Position numbers and translations under genes: made by a program | Shown here: in pieces, positions 1-6,530 of the stretch | How the letters are laid out: every line of letters starts with the position of its first letter | How positions within the stretch are numbered: the stretch's first letter is position 1 | Assembly (NCBI GenBank): GCA_949288685.1 | Contig: CASELB010000189.1 | Span: 1 to 10,824, forward strand | Source of the DNA: an uncultured bacterium | Lineage (GTDB): Bacteria > Cyanobacteriota > Vampirovibrionia > Gastranaerophilales > Gastranaerophilaceae | Length of the DNA: 10,824 bases | Direction: 5' to 3' | The notes under the pieces: generated by a model | Seen by the model: the letters and a program-made list of their open reading frames with translations, nothing else | Database searches by the model: none | What the model was told of the DNA's origin: nothing

Positions 1-102
1 ACCCCGAATAAAACTGTAAGCAGGACTCCTGACATTGCAAACATTTATATTGAAATGGCTCCTTCAAAAATTTTACCCGAGGCTAAATATATTATTTTAT
101 AA
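1..102 (+). CDS. C-terminal end of an unidentified protein (5' end outside window)
   Basis: Frame 1 is open from the window edge to a TAA stop at 100-102 and encodes 33 residues, beginning TPNKTVSR and ending EAKYIIL. No start codon is needed because the gene enters from outside. The composition (alternating hydrophobic and charged residues, one Pro-Glu-Ala turn) looks protein-like, but 33 residues are too few to assign a family. The stop lies one base before the long helix of the candidate noncoding RNA, so the RNA region may be the 3' untranslated part of this gene's transcript. A chance open frame of this length in AT-rich DNA cannot be excluded. Confidence 0.45.
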   Translation, partial: TPNKTVSRTPDIANIYIEMAPSKILPEAKYIIL

Positions 103-103
103 A

Positions 104-362
104 TAATATATTTCCTATAAGCTGCAGCCGGTTGTCGAACTTAAACTGCACTTACCCTGACAGGCTGATACCTTCCCCTGCCAGACTTATAGGGAATATA
201 TTAGTAAAAATGTTTAATGTATTTAACCCATTAATTAAGTATAAATTTTATTTCAGGTCTTTTTGTGAACGAGTCACCTCCGTCAGGGGGGCACAATCCC
301 CACGTAAGGTAGCTCAATATCATTATAACTTATAGCGAGGGAAATTTCAACCTCTCGTTTTT
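104..362 (+). ncRNA. candidate structured noncoding RNA ending in an intrinsic terminator
   Basis: This stretch has no believable protein gene but folds well on paper. Positions 104-121 pair with 186-203 in an 18-bp helix whose only non-Watson-Crick pair is T113-G194, a G-U wobble only if the plus strand is the RNA. Inside it are two hairpins, 123-127 with 146-150 and 157-164 with 177-184 (one A-C mismatch), giving a three-way junction. A second long hairpin at 271-315 stacks four short helices (GAG/CTC, ACCT/AGGT, CGT/ACG, GGGG/CCCC) around an 8-nt loop. A terminator closes the unit at 335-362. I could not match it to tmRNA, SRP RNA, 6S RNA, RNase P RNA or a riboswitch class. It may be an independent small RNA or the 3' untranslated region of the gene ending at 102; no clear promoter is visible upstream. 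Confidence 0.4.
335..362 (+). terminator. Rho-independent terminator of the candidate ncRNA
   Basis: CGAG at 336-339 pairs with CTCG at 354-357, and GG at 340-341 with CC at 351-352, with T353 bulged and a 9-nt loop. Five T residues follow at 358-362. The T run is on the plus strand only, so it stops rightward transcription. With no protein gene just upstream, it argues that the structured region 104-330 is transcribed as RNA. Confidence 0.6.
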
Positions 363-390
363 ATATATTTTCATATTTATCTTATTCTGC

Positions 391-421
391 TTAACAAAAT
401 TAAAATAAATCCATATATAAT
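391..421 (+). promoter_or_regulatory. possible sigma70-type promoter
   Basis: TTAACA at 391-396 and a perfect TATAAT at 416-421 are separated by 19 bases, slightly longer than ideal. Transcription would begin near 428, about ten bases before the nested stem at 438-498. The surroundings are AT-rich, so a chance match is quite possible. No plus-strand protein gene follows, so any product would be a small RNA or antisense to the small membrane protein gene at 540-743. Confidence 0.25.
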
Positions 422-437
422 TTACATACCGGCTAAA

Positions 438-498
438 TCCGATAGAAGCGGTGTTTCCGATTTTCTATGGAATATCAGGCTATAGAAGGCGTATCGGA
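438..498 (+). other. nested stem structure, possible small RNA or operon-end structure
   Basis: TCCGATA at 438-444 pairs with TATCGGA at 492-498. Within it, 462-470 pairs with 480-488 over nine positions, including T462-G488 and G469-T481, which are wobble pairs only on the plus strand. A minimal CGG/CCG hairpin sits at 449-459. The fold resembles a small three-way junction. The rest of 363-539 is AT-rich with no protein gene that I can support. No T run follows the stems on either strand, so this is not an obvious terminator for the minus-strand operon ending at 540. Confidence 0.25.
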
Positions 499-539
499 CA
501 ACAAAATTATGGGCAGGGGCTGGTCAGAAATAGCATAAG

Positions 540-743
540 TTAATCATCAAGCTCACGGGTAAACAACCAGTATACTATTCCTATGAATGGAGCAATATAT
601 ATGCCACAGTGAATCTGATTTATTATACGTCTATTGAGTATGTAGTTGTTATAAATTTCAATATTATACAAAATCACAGATACTATAACACCCAGTATAG
701 TATAAACAATAAGTTTTATGGTCGATTTTTTCATTTTACTCAT
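540..743 (-). CDS. small two-helix membrane protein at the end of the exporter operon
   Basis: A 67-residue protein with two hydrophobic helices, roughly residues 9-30 and 47-60, joined by a polar loop containing one Cys (about residue 46). The charged ends (KMKK at the start, RELDD at the end) suggest both termini are cytoplasmic. I do not recognise a family. Its first ATG lies inside the end of the permease gene (8-base overlap). A second ATG at 734 (residue 4) starts one base after the permease stop and has a better-placed purine-rich AAGG about ten bases upstream, so the true protein may be 64 residues. Either way translation is probably coupled to the permease gene. By position it may be an accessory subunit or stabiliser of the exporter; that is inference only. 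Confidence 0.65.
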   Translation of the reverse strand: MSKMKKSTIKLIVYTILGVIVSVILYNIEIYNNYILNRRIINQIHCGIYIAPFIGIVYWLFTRELDD

Positions 744-1962
744 ACCTTAGCGCATCAATAGGATTGAGCAGCGATGCCTTGTATGCCGGATAATACCCGA
801 ACGCTATACCAATAAACCCTGAAAATCCCAGCGATAGAACTATTGAGAACATAGAAATTACAATATTCATATTTGAAAAAACGTCAACAACCTTAGCCCC
901 GATAATTCCGACAACAACACCGATTATGCCGCCAAAGATTGATAGTATAAAAGATTCTATCAAAAATTGTAATCTTATATCAGAGGCTTTTGCACCTATT
1001 GCCATACGTATACCTATTTCCTTTGTTCTCTCGGTTACGGATACCAGCATTATATTCATAATACCTATTCCGCCAACTATAAGCGAGACGGACGCAATAG
1101 AAAATAAAAGTACTGCGAAAGTCTGTGCAGAAGACTTTAAACGTTCCTGAAAATCGGCAGAATTTCTTATTTCAAAATCTTCTGTCTGATATTTTGTTAT
1201 ATGGTGACGCATTTTTAAAATCTCGCGTATATCCTTTTCCGCCTGTTCCATATCTTCCGCTTCGCGGGTTTTTACCATAATCATTTTTACAGACCCGGGG
1301 AAATACGTTCCAAATACTTTTTTTTGTGCCGTCGTAATCGGAATAAAAATCAAATCATCGTTATCCATAGGACCCGTTTGTCCTTTCGTTTTAAGCACGC
1401 CGACAACTTTAAAAGGAATCCCCCCGATTCTTATAATTCTGTTTATCGGATTTAAATCTCCAAAAAGTTCAGATGCAACAGTAGAACCGAGTATCGCTAC
1501 TTTAGCGCTGTTTTGACTATCTTCTTTTGAAAAACGGCGCCCGTAATCTATATCATAACTTTTTATATAAAGATATGCCGAAGTTGTACCATAGACTGTA
1601 GTTGACCAGTTTTGATTTCCGTATGTAACCTGTTTTGTCTCACTCAACACAGGTGCTACAGCCGCAACTCCGGTAGCATTTTTCCTTATCGCATCAGCAT
1701 CTTTTAATGTTAGTGTAGGTCTTGAGCCGGAGCCCTGACTTACCCCTCCGGACTTTGCCGCGGAAGAACGGATTGTAAACATATTACTTCCCATTGCTTC
1801 CATATCTTTTGTTATTTTGGTACTTGTTCCCGTGCCGACTGCAAGCATTATAATTACTGCGCTTACACCAATAATTATCCCCAGACTTGTTAGTCCGGAG
1901 CGCAATTTATTTACCTTCAATGATATTAATGCCATTTTTACAATTGATTTAAAATCTATCAT
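736..1962 (-). CDS. macB: MacB-type ABC transporter permease
   Basis: Inner membrane subunit of a MacAB-TolC-like exporter, 408 residues, with the family architecture. It has a first membrane helix at about 24-43, a large periplasmic MacB_PCD domain at about 45-280, then the FtsX-like part with helices near 282-307, 333-355 and 368-390. The conserved ERTKEIGIRMAIGA segment (311-324) is the cytoplasmic coupling region expected to contact the ATPase. The C-terminal PAYKAS...DALRYE is also typical. In this family the permease does not pass substrate through a membrane channel; it transmits ATP-driven conformational change to the periplasmic adaptor. In E. coli MacB the ATPase and permease are one chain; here they are separate genes overlapping by 4 bases (ATGA), with GAGGG seven bases before the ATG. 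Substrate cannot be told from sequence: macrolides, peptides, lipids or siderophores are all known for relatives. Confidence 0.93.
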   Translation of the reverse strand: MIDFKSIVKMALISLKVNKLRSGLTSLGIIIGVSAVIIMLAVGTGTSTKITKDMEAMGSNMFTIRSSAAKSGGVSQGSGSRPTLTLKDADAIRKNATGVAAVAPVLSETKQVTYGNQNWSTTVYGTTSAYLYIKSYDIDYGRRFSKEDSQNSAKVAILGSTVASELFGDLNPINRIIRIGGIPFKVVGVLKTKGQTGPMDNDDLIFIPITTAQKKVFGTYFPGSVKMIMVKTREAEDMEQAEKDIREILKMRHHITKYQTEDFEIRNSADFQERLKSSAQTFAVLLFSIASVSLIVGGIGIMNIMLVSVTERTKEIGIRMAIGAKASDIRLQFLIESFILSIFGGIIGVVVGIIGAKVVDVFSNMNIVISMFSIVLSLGFSGFIGIAFGYYPAYKASLLNPIDALRYE

Positions 1963-2663
1963 AAAGCAACCCTCTTCGGCGTATTGGGAACATCTGATAT
2001 AATTTTGCCATCCTTAAATGTTACAATTCTTCTTGTGTATTCTGCAATATCATTTTCGTGAGTAACCAGAACTATTGTTTTTTTCATTTCTTCATTTAAT
2101 TTTACAAAGAAGTTCATAACTTCAATACTGGTTCTTGTATCAAGGTTTCCGGTAGGCTCATCGGCAAGTATAAGCGGAGCATCATTTACAATTGCCCTTG
2201 CAATTGCAACTCTTTGCTGCTGACCGCCGGACATCTGGTTAGGCAAATGAAATTCTCTGTTTTCAAGCCCTACAATTTTTAACGCTTCTTTTGCACGTAT
2301 ATGTCTTTCAGCTTCCGGTATACCTTTATATATCATAGGAAGTTCTACATTATCAATCGCCGTCGTTCTTGATATAAGGTTAAACCCCTGAAATACAAAT
2401 CCGAGTTTAAGATTTCTTATTGTACTTAGTTCATCCGGAGTAAGCGTAAAAACATCAACTCCGTCAAGATGATATTTCCCTGATGTCGGCTTATCAAGAG
2501 TACCTAGCATATTCATAAAAGTAGACTTGCCGGAACCTGAAGTTCCCATTATTGCGACAAATTCGCCGTCATCAATAGACAGGGACACATCATTAAGTGC
2601 ATTAAGCGATTCTTCCCCCATTTTATACGTTTTTATTGCGTGTTCAACTTCTATTAATGCCAT
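1959..2663 (-). CDS. macB: MacB/LolD-type ABC transporter ATP-binding protein
   Basis: Cytoplasmic ATPase of the exporter, 234 residues, the usual size for a stand-alone MacB/LolD/FtsE-type nucleotide-binding domain. Visible motifs in order: Walker A GTSGSGKST at 40-48, Q-loop Gln92 in FVFQGFNL, signature MSGGQQQ at 144-150, Walker B LILADEP at 164-170 with catalytic Glu169, D-loop GNLD at 172-175, and switch His202. All residues needed for ATP hydrolysis are present. The ISRTTAIDNVELP stretch after the Q-loop is typical of the MacB-LolD group. It starts three bases after the adaptor gene and overlaps the permease start by four, so the two should be made in step. Its own ribosome site is weak (GAGG about 12 bases upstream), which suggests dependence on upstream translation. 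The macB symbol is by homology to the N-terminal half of fused MacB. Confidence 0.93.
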   Translation of the reverse strand: MALIEVEHAIKTYKMGEESLNALNDVSLSIDDGEFVAIMGTSGSGKSTFMNMLGTLDKPTSGKYHLDGVDVFTLTPDELSTIRNLKLGFVFQGFNLISRTTAIDNVELPMIYKGIPEAERHIRAKEALKIVGLENREFHLPNQMSGGQQQRVAIARAIVNDAPLILADEPTGNLDTRTSIEVMNFFVKLNEEMKKTIVLVTHENDIAEYTRRIVTFKDGKIISDVPNTPKRVAL

Positions 2664-2666
2664 TTA

Positions 2667-3815
2667 TTAAAACATCCTCGGCGGTCTGCCGCCAGTTTTG
2701 CGCTTAACAGTACTTCCGCTTCCTGTCGCAACGAGTTCACCTTCTTTAATTCCTGATTTAATTTCGGTATAGGTATCATCACTTGCCCCGGTTACTACTT
2801 CTTTCCTGACCAATTTCCCGCGTTCCTGAACCCACAAGCCTTGTTTTTCATATCGTTTTGTGTTTTCCGGAGGTGAAAATTTTAGTGCAAAATTGGGAAC
2901 GGCAAGAACATCCTTACTCTCTGATACAATTATAGAAACATTTGCCGTCATACCGGGTTTTATTTTTAAGTCGCTGTTATCAACACTCACAATTACAGTA
3001 TAAGTTACAACATTAGAAGTTGTGGTTGAATCAATCCTCACCTGCGTTACCGTACCGCTGAACACATCATTCGGATATCCGTCAAGTACGTATTTTGCAG
3101 TTTGTCCTTCTTTAACTTTACCTATATCCGCTTCCGAGACCGCAACTTCAATTTGCATTTTTTCAATATCCTGCGCAATTGTAAAAAGTTCGGGCGCATT
3201 TAAAGTTGCAGCAACCGGCTGCCCCATATCAATATCACGGCTTATTATAATACCGTCAACAGGCGCTGTTATTTTAGTATATCCAAGATTAACAAGGGAG
3301 CTGTTATACTCTGCCTCTGCTCTTTTAATCTGATATTTTGCAGCAGCAACCTGCGCCAGCGATGCCTTGTAATCACTTTCCGCCTGATCAACTTCTGACA
3401 GAGGGACGTACTGTTTTTCATAGAGTTTTTTATACCGGTCATACATTTTTTTATCAAGTTCAAGTTTCGCCTGACGCTCAAGTAAAGTCGCTTTTGCATT
3501 ATAAAGCGATGCTTGATTTTGATCTACGGTTGCCTGAAAAGTTCGCGGGTCAATCTCTGCAAGAAGTTGTCCTTTTTTGACCACAGAGTTAAAATCCGCA
3601 TACAAACCGCTAATAAGTCCTGATACAGTTGAGCCTACACTAACAGTATTAACGGGGTTGATTGTACCGGACGCTTCAACAACCTGAGTTATATCACGTT
3701 TTTTTGCAGGCTGTAATCTGTAATCCGTATCAGTTTTTTGAGATTTAATAATTGCTGTACCAATTAAAGCAAGTACTATTAGTATTATCGTTGCCAGAAA
3801 TATTTTTTTCTTCAT
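2667..3815 (-). CDS. macA: MacA-like periplasmic adaptor (membrane fusion protein)
   Basis: HlyD/RND-type adaptor of 382 residues that bridges the inner membrane permease and the outer membrane channel. A single N-terminal membrane helix lies at about 5-23, after a Lys-rich start. The first lipoyl half is at about 55-92 (GSTVSGLISGL and GQLLAEIDP), an alpha-helical hairpin rich in Ala, Lys, Glu and Gln at about 93-177, and the second lipoyl half at about 178-213 (TAPVDGIIISRDIDMGQPV). A beta-barrel follows to about 300, then a membrane-proximal domain with VLAVPNFAL and a KEGELVATG turn. The basic KRKTGGRPPRMF tail is typical of some MacA relatives. It starts directly after the outer membrane protein stop (TAA then ATG, no gap), with AAGGA about ten bases upstream inside that gene. 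Confidence 0.92.
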   Translation of the reverse strand: MKKKIFLATIILIVLALIGTAIIKSQKTDTDYRLQPAKKRDITQVVEASGTINPVNTVSVGSTVSGLISGLYADFNSVVKKGQLLAEIDPRTFQATVDQNQASLYNAKATLLERQAKLELDKKMYDRYKKLYEKQYVPLSEVDQAESDYKASLAQVAAAKYQIKRAEAEYNSSLVNLGYTKITAPVDGIIISRDIDMGQPVAATLNAPELFTIAQDIEKMQIEVAVSEADIGKVKEGQTAKYVLDGYPNDVFSGTVTQVRIDSTTTSNVVTYTVIVSVDNSDLKIKPGMTANVSIIVSESKDVLAVPNFALKFSPPENTKRYEKQGLWVQERGKLVRKEVVTGASDDTYTEIKSGIKEGELVATGSGSTVKRKTGGRPPRMF

Positions 3816-5279
3816 TTATTTCTTATCCTTGTTTTTATGTTTTATGCTTTCGCAATCATAGTGGTGCATGCACATTTTTCTTTCAAGGTCAGCCCTTGCC
3901 AGGTTATAATTATACACCAATGTTACATATTCATTACAAGCATTATTGTAATTCACTTTTGCGTTTTGAAGTTCGATAAAATCACTTATCCCAACTTCAT
4001 ACCGTCCTTCTGAAAGTTCGAGATTTTCAAGCGCCTGACGTACTTTTACTTCCATCAGCGGAATTTGTTTTTCCAATTGTATTGCCGTAATATAGGCGTC
4101 TTGAACCTGGCAGAATATATCAAGTCGCAATGTTCCAATCTGGCTTTCTACATAATCTACCTGAATTTTAGCATTATCAATCTCGTGCTTAATTTGTTTT
4201 ATATTAAAACTTGTATTAAGATTTACACCTATTGAATAGTTGTTATTTGAATAATTTTTAGTATTTGCAAAAGTATAGCCCAACTGTCCGCTTAAAGTCG
4301 GATAATACTGGCGTTTTATATATTTCAGCTCTTCTTCCATAGCTTTTTTGGACGCCTCTAACGCTCTCAAATCATGCCTGTGTTCATACGCATAATTAAT
4401 TGCCTCTTCAAAAGTATACGGGCATTTTTCGTATTTATAAGAACCTATTACATCCGTTTTTTCAACAGCAGACTTAAATGCGACATCAATATTTGCATCT
4501 GTTGCCTGTTTAGATGTATCAGAGGACAAAAAACTTGTCGGGTAATAATTATCAGAAAGGTTAAAAGTTTCGGTATTTTCAATAGTATACTCGGGCGGAT
4601 TAAGTATCGACATCTGGTCATTTAAATTAACCCAGGCAGTCTGGTAATTTGTTTCCGCCTCGATTAATGCAATTCGAGCCTGTGCAAGGTTATACTCGGA
4701 GTTTACAATATCTACTTTTGAACGAATGCCCTCCTCAAAAAACGCCTTCGTACGATTGTAGTCTCTAAGGTTAATTTGAACATTTGCTTTTTCAACATCA
4801 ACATAAGACTTTGTTGCAAGCACGTTATAATAAGCACTTTGCACGGCAAAAATAGAATCGTGCATTGCATCTTCATACTGGAGCTGCGCAATTATCCTGT
4901 TAAACTTGTACATTCTTATATACGCACTTGTTTTTCCAAAATCCCAGATAAGCTGTTGTAACGTTGCAGAAACAGAGGGAAAGTTTCTTGATGTTCCACC
5001 GCCCATACGGGTATCTTCCGAGCCGGAAAGTCCTGCGCCTAAAGAGATTGTAGGAATATACGCCGATTTTGCTATACTCACATTGTTAATTGCTGTTTGG
5101 AGGTTCATATAAGCACGTCTTACATCACCATTGTTATGAATAGCAATGTCAATACAATTTTCAAGAGTGAGAGAATCATTTTTTTGTACGCTAATACTTT
5201 CCCAGAGCTGTTTTGCCTGAGCAGACTGGCAGTATAACATAATAAATATAAAGCACAAAAGTGCTGTAACGCGTTTCAA
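3816..5279 (-). CDS. TolC-family outer membrane efflux protein
   Basis: Outer membrane channel partner of the exporter, 487 residues. A signal peptide covers residues 1-22 (hydrophobic core ALLCFIFIMLY, likely cleavage after AQA before Lys23); it does not look like a lipobox. Two OEP repeats follow, each with long helices and a short beta segment: about 35-220 (LTLENCIDIAIHNN; PTISLGAGLSGS) and about 285-470 (YTFEEAINYAYEHRHDL; PTLSGQLGYTF). They are joined by a Ser/Thr/Asp-rich linker at about 225-280. The protein should trimerise into a beta-barrel plus periplasmic tunnel docking on the MacA-like adaptor. The start is TTG at 5277-5279, chosen because GGGAGG lies five bases upstream and the signal peptide begins there. 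The tail is His- and Lys-rich. It is first in the operon; family TolC genes often lie elsewhere, so the co-location implies a dedicated channel. Confidence 0.93.
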   Translation of the reverse strand: MKRVTALLCFIFIMLYCQSAQAKQLWESISVQKNDSLTLENCIDIAIHNNGDVRRAYMNLQTAINNVSIAKSAYIPTISLGAGLSGSEDTRMGGGTSRNFPSVSATLQQLIWDFGKTSAYIRMYKFNRIIAQLQYEDAMHDSIFAVQSAYYNVLATKSYVDVEKANVQINLRDYNRTKAFFEEGIRSKVDIVNSEYNLAQARIALIEAETNYQTAWVNLNDQMSILNPPEYTIENTETFNLSDNYYPTSFLSSDTSKQATDANIDVAFKSAVEKTDVIGSYKYEKCPYTFEEAINYAYEHRHDLRALEASKKAMEEELKYIKRQYYPTLSGQLGYTFANTKNYSNNNYSIGVNLNTSFNIKQIKHEIDNAKIQVDYVESQIGTLRLDIFCQVQDAYITAIQLEKQIPLMEVKVRQALENLELSEGRYEVGISDFIELQNAKVNYNNACNEYVTLVYNYNLARADLERKMCMHHYDCESIKHKNKDKK

Positions 5280-5284
5280 TGAAA

Positions 5285-5290
5285 CCTCCC
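5285..5290 (-). promoter_or_regulatory. ribosome binding site deciding a TTG start
   Basis: On the minus strand GGGAGG lies five bases before TTG at 5279. This strong site makes the rare TTG initiation codon of the outer membrane channel gene credible. Confidence 0.75.
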
Positions 5291-5299
5291 TCGCATTCT

Positions 5300-5327
5300 A
5301 TTTTATGTTATATTTCTTTTATGTAAA
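5300..5327 (-). promoter_or_regulatory. predicted promoter of the exporter operon
   Basis: Reading the minus strand, TTTACA (plus 5322-5327) and TAAAAT (plus 5300-5305) are separated by 16 bases. Transcription would start near 5293, leaving a leader of about 14 bases containing the GGGAGG ribosome site. The region is AT-rich, so the match is suggestive only. No regulator gene or clear operator is adjacent. Confidence 0.4.
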
Positions 5328-5348
5328 TCATATTCACGGGGGATTTTG

Positions 5349-5357
5349 TGCTAATAT
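5349..5357 (+). promoter_or_regulatory. predicted extended -10 promoter for the gene at 5382
   Basis: TGCTAATAT matches an extended -10 element (TG, one base, then a TATAAT-like hexamer). Transcription would start near 5364, just before GAGGAAGAGG at 5367-5376, a strong purine-rich ribosome site five bases from the ATG. A good -35 is not seen, which extended -10 promoters tolerate. It sits about 20 bases from the divergent exporter promoter, so the two may compete or share a regulator. Confidence 0.4.
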
Positions 5358-5381
5358 TAAAATTATGAGGAAGAGGAAAAG

Positions 5382-6476
5382 ATGAAAAAAAATATTATTT
5401 TATTAATTATATCTTTTTTAGGTACGATTATTACCATTTTATTAAGCAGTTTTTTAGCAGGTATTACTTCTCAAACACTGCTTACTGCCGCAGCAATTAC
5501 TTCTCTGATTTTTAAAGTCTTATTTTATATAATGGCTCTTTATACGCTTATCAGCACTTTTAAAATAAAAGGCGGATGGGGAATAAAAATTTTTAAGTTT
5601 TTCAACTGGATTTACGTTATTTTACTGACACTAATGTTTATATTTATGATATACTTTGCCGTTCAAATAGCGATTGATAATTATAAATACCATAATACGA
5701 GTGAATTAAAAGTTATTCCTGAGACTGCTGTTAAAGCAAAGATAAATCCGCTTGTTGATTATAACGGACTATCTAAAGACTTTATTTTAGGACTTCGCAG
5801 CGGGAATTTTGATTCCAATTTTACCAAAGTGCTGAATTACACACCAAATCCTGATGTCTGGAACAAAATGGAAGATAAAGGCTCCTGGTTTGCACTTGAT
5901 AAATCAGTTTGTTTTGACAGCAAAAAAGATTGCAGACTTAAATCTAAAGGTGTCTCCGCAATGAGCCGCATAATAAATAACCCGATGATACTGATAGCTC
6001 CGGTAATGATTGCAACTTACCATCTTGATGAAAAACTGCCTGTGTGTTCGGATGAAGGACTAAGGCTTGTTCCAAAAGGCTTATATCTGGACATTGTAAA
6101 TAACAAAATTATTGTTGTTTACAAAGGAACCAAAGCTCTTACAAAATGTAAATATCTGCAATTATCAGGGTTAAACGCACGTGATGTAGGTTTTGAATGG
6201 GCTAAAGTATACAAAAAACAAAACATAAACTTCCCGTATCCTGACAATATTTCGCAAAAAACTTATCAGTTTAAAGATGCAATTGTCGGCGGAAGTTTCT
6301 GTGAAAACCGGAATAAAGAGGGAGACAGATGTAATGTACTTTCTCCTGTTGATGATAAAGTCGTATTCCGCGTAACTTCTTATCCTGCAAACATTGAGTT
6401 TAAACTATGGGATAAAAAGCCTGTATCCGCGCATCAGGACTCCGGCTTTAAATTTGAAATCAGATTTATTGAATAG
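5382..6476 (+). CDS. membrane protein with three N-terminal helices and a six-cysteine domain, unknown function
   Basis: I do not recognise this 364-residue protein. Three hydrophobic helices are seen at about 4-27, 36-59 and 75-97. The segment between helices two and three (KIKGGWGIKIFKFF) is basic, fitting a cytoplasmic loop and an extracytoplasmic C-terminal domain. The rest, about residues 98-364, is soluble-looking and rich in aromatic and beta-prone segments. It holds all six cysteines (177, 184, 222, 256, 307, 317), an even number with two close pairs (six and nine residues between), as expected for disulfides outside the cytoplasm. No kinase, protease or transporter motif is evident. 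It is divergent from the exporter operon and 54 bases upstream of metG, which appears to have its own promoter. Real coding is supported by length, a strong ribosome site and sensible composition. Confidence 0.8.
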   Translation: MKKNIILLIISFLGTIITILLSSFLAGITSQTLLTAAAITSLIFKVLFYIMALYTLISTFKIKGGWGIKIFKFFNWIYVILLTLMFIFMIYFAVQIAIDNYKYHNTSELKVIPETAVKAKINPLVDYNGLSKDFILGLRSGNFDSNFTKVLNYTPNPDVWNKMEDKGSWFALDKSVCFDSKKDCRLKSKGVSAMSRIINNPMILIAPVMIATYHLDEKLPVCSDEGLRLVPKGLYLDIVNNKIIVVYKGTKALTKCKYLQLSGLNARDVGFEWAKVYKKQNINFPYPDNISQKTYQFKDAIVGGSFCENRNKEGDRCNVLSPVDDKVVFRVTSYPANIEFKLWDKKPVSAHQDSGFKFEIRFIE

Positions 6477-6487
6477 AAACTATATTT

Positions 6488-6515
6488 TTGTTAAAATTTA
6501 CCGGTAAATTATATT
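6488..6515 (+). promoter_or_regulatory. predicted promoter of metG
   Basis: TTGTTA at 6488-6493 and TATATT at 6510-6515 are separated by 16 bases. The start would fall near 6522, giving a very short leader holding AGGGGAAGGA before the ATG at 6531. Almost the whole spacer is the palindrome listed separately. Confidence 0.4.
6495..6510. repeat. perfect 16-bp palindrome in the metG promoter spacer
   Basis: AATTTACCGGTAAATT is identical to its reverse complement and lies between the predicted -35 and -10 of metG. A symmetric site there could be an operator for a dimeric repressor. As RNA it could also form a six-pair hairpin with a CCGG loop, followed by a T-rich run (6511-6518), so it may be a weak terminator for the gene ending at 6476. 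Confidence 0.5.
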
Positions 6516-6530
6516 TTTAGGGGAAGGACA

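Noticed and set aside
160..175. CTGATA resembling the hammerhead ribozyme core
   Set aside because: The CUGAUGA core, the GAAA segment and a cleavage site in proper positions are not found.
150..190. Resemblance to the SRP RNA tip on the minus strand (GGAAGG followed by CAGCC)
   Set aside because: The required CC-GGAA-GG closing pairs are absent; GG stands where CC is needed.
132..335. 67-residue plus-strand open frame starting with TTG
   Set aside because: There is no ribosome site, the composition is unlike its neighbours, and it overlaps the paired arms and hairpins of the candidate noncoding RNA. The structure explains the sequence better.
335..362. The terminator stem as the end of the minus-strand exporter operon
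   Set aside because: On the minus strand the stem is not followed by a T run, and it lies about 180 bases beyond the last gene.
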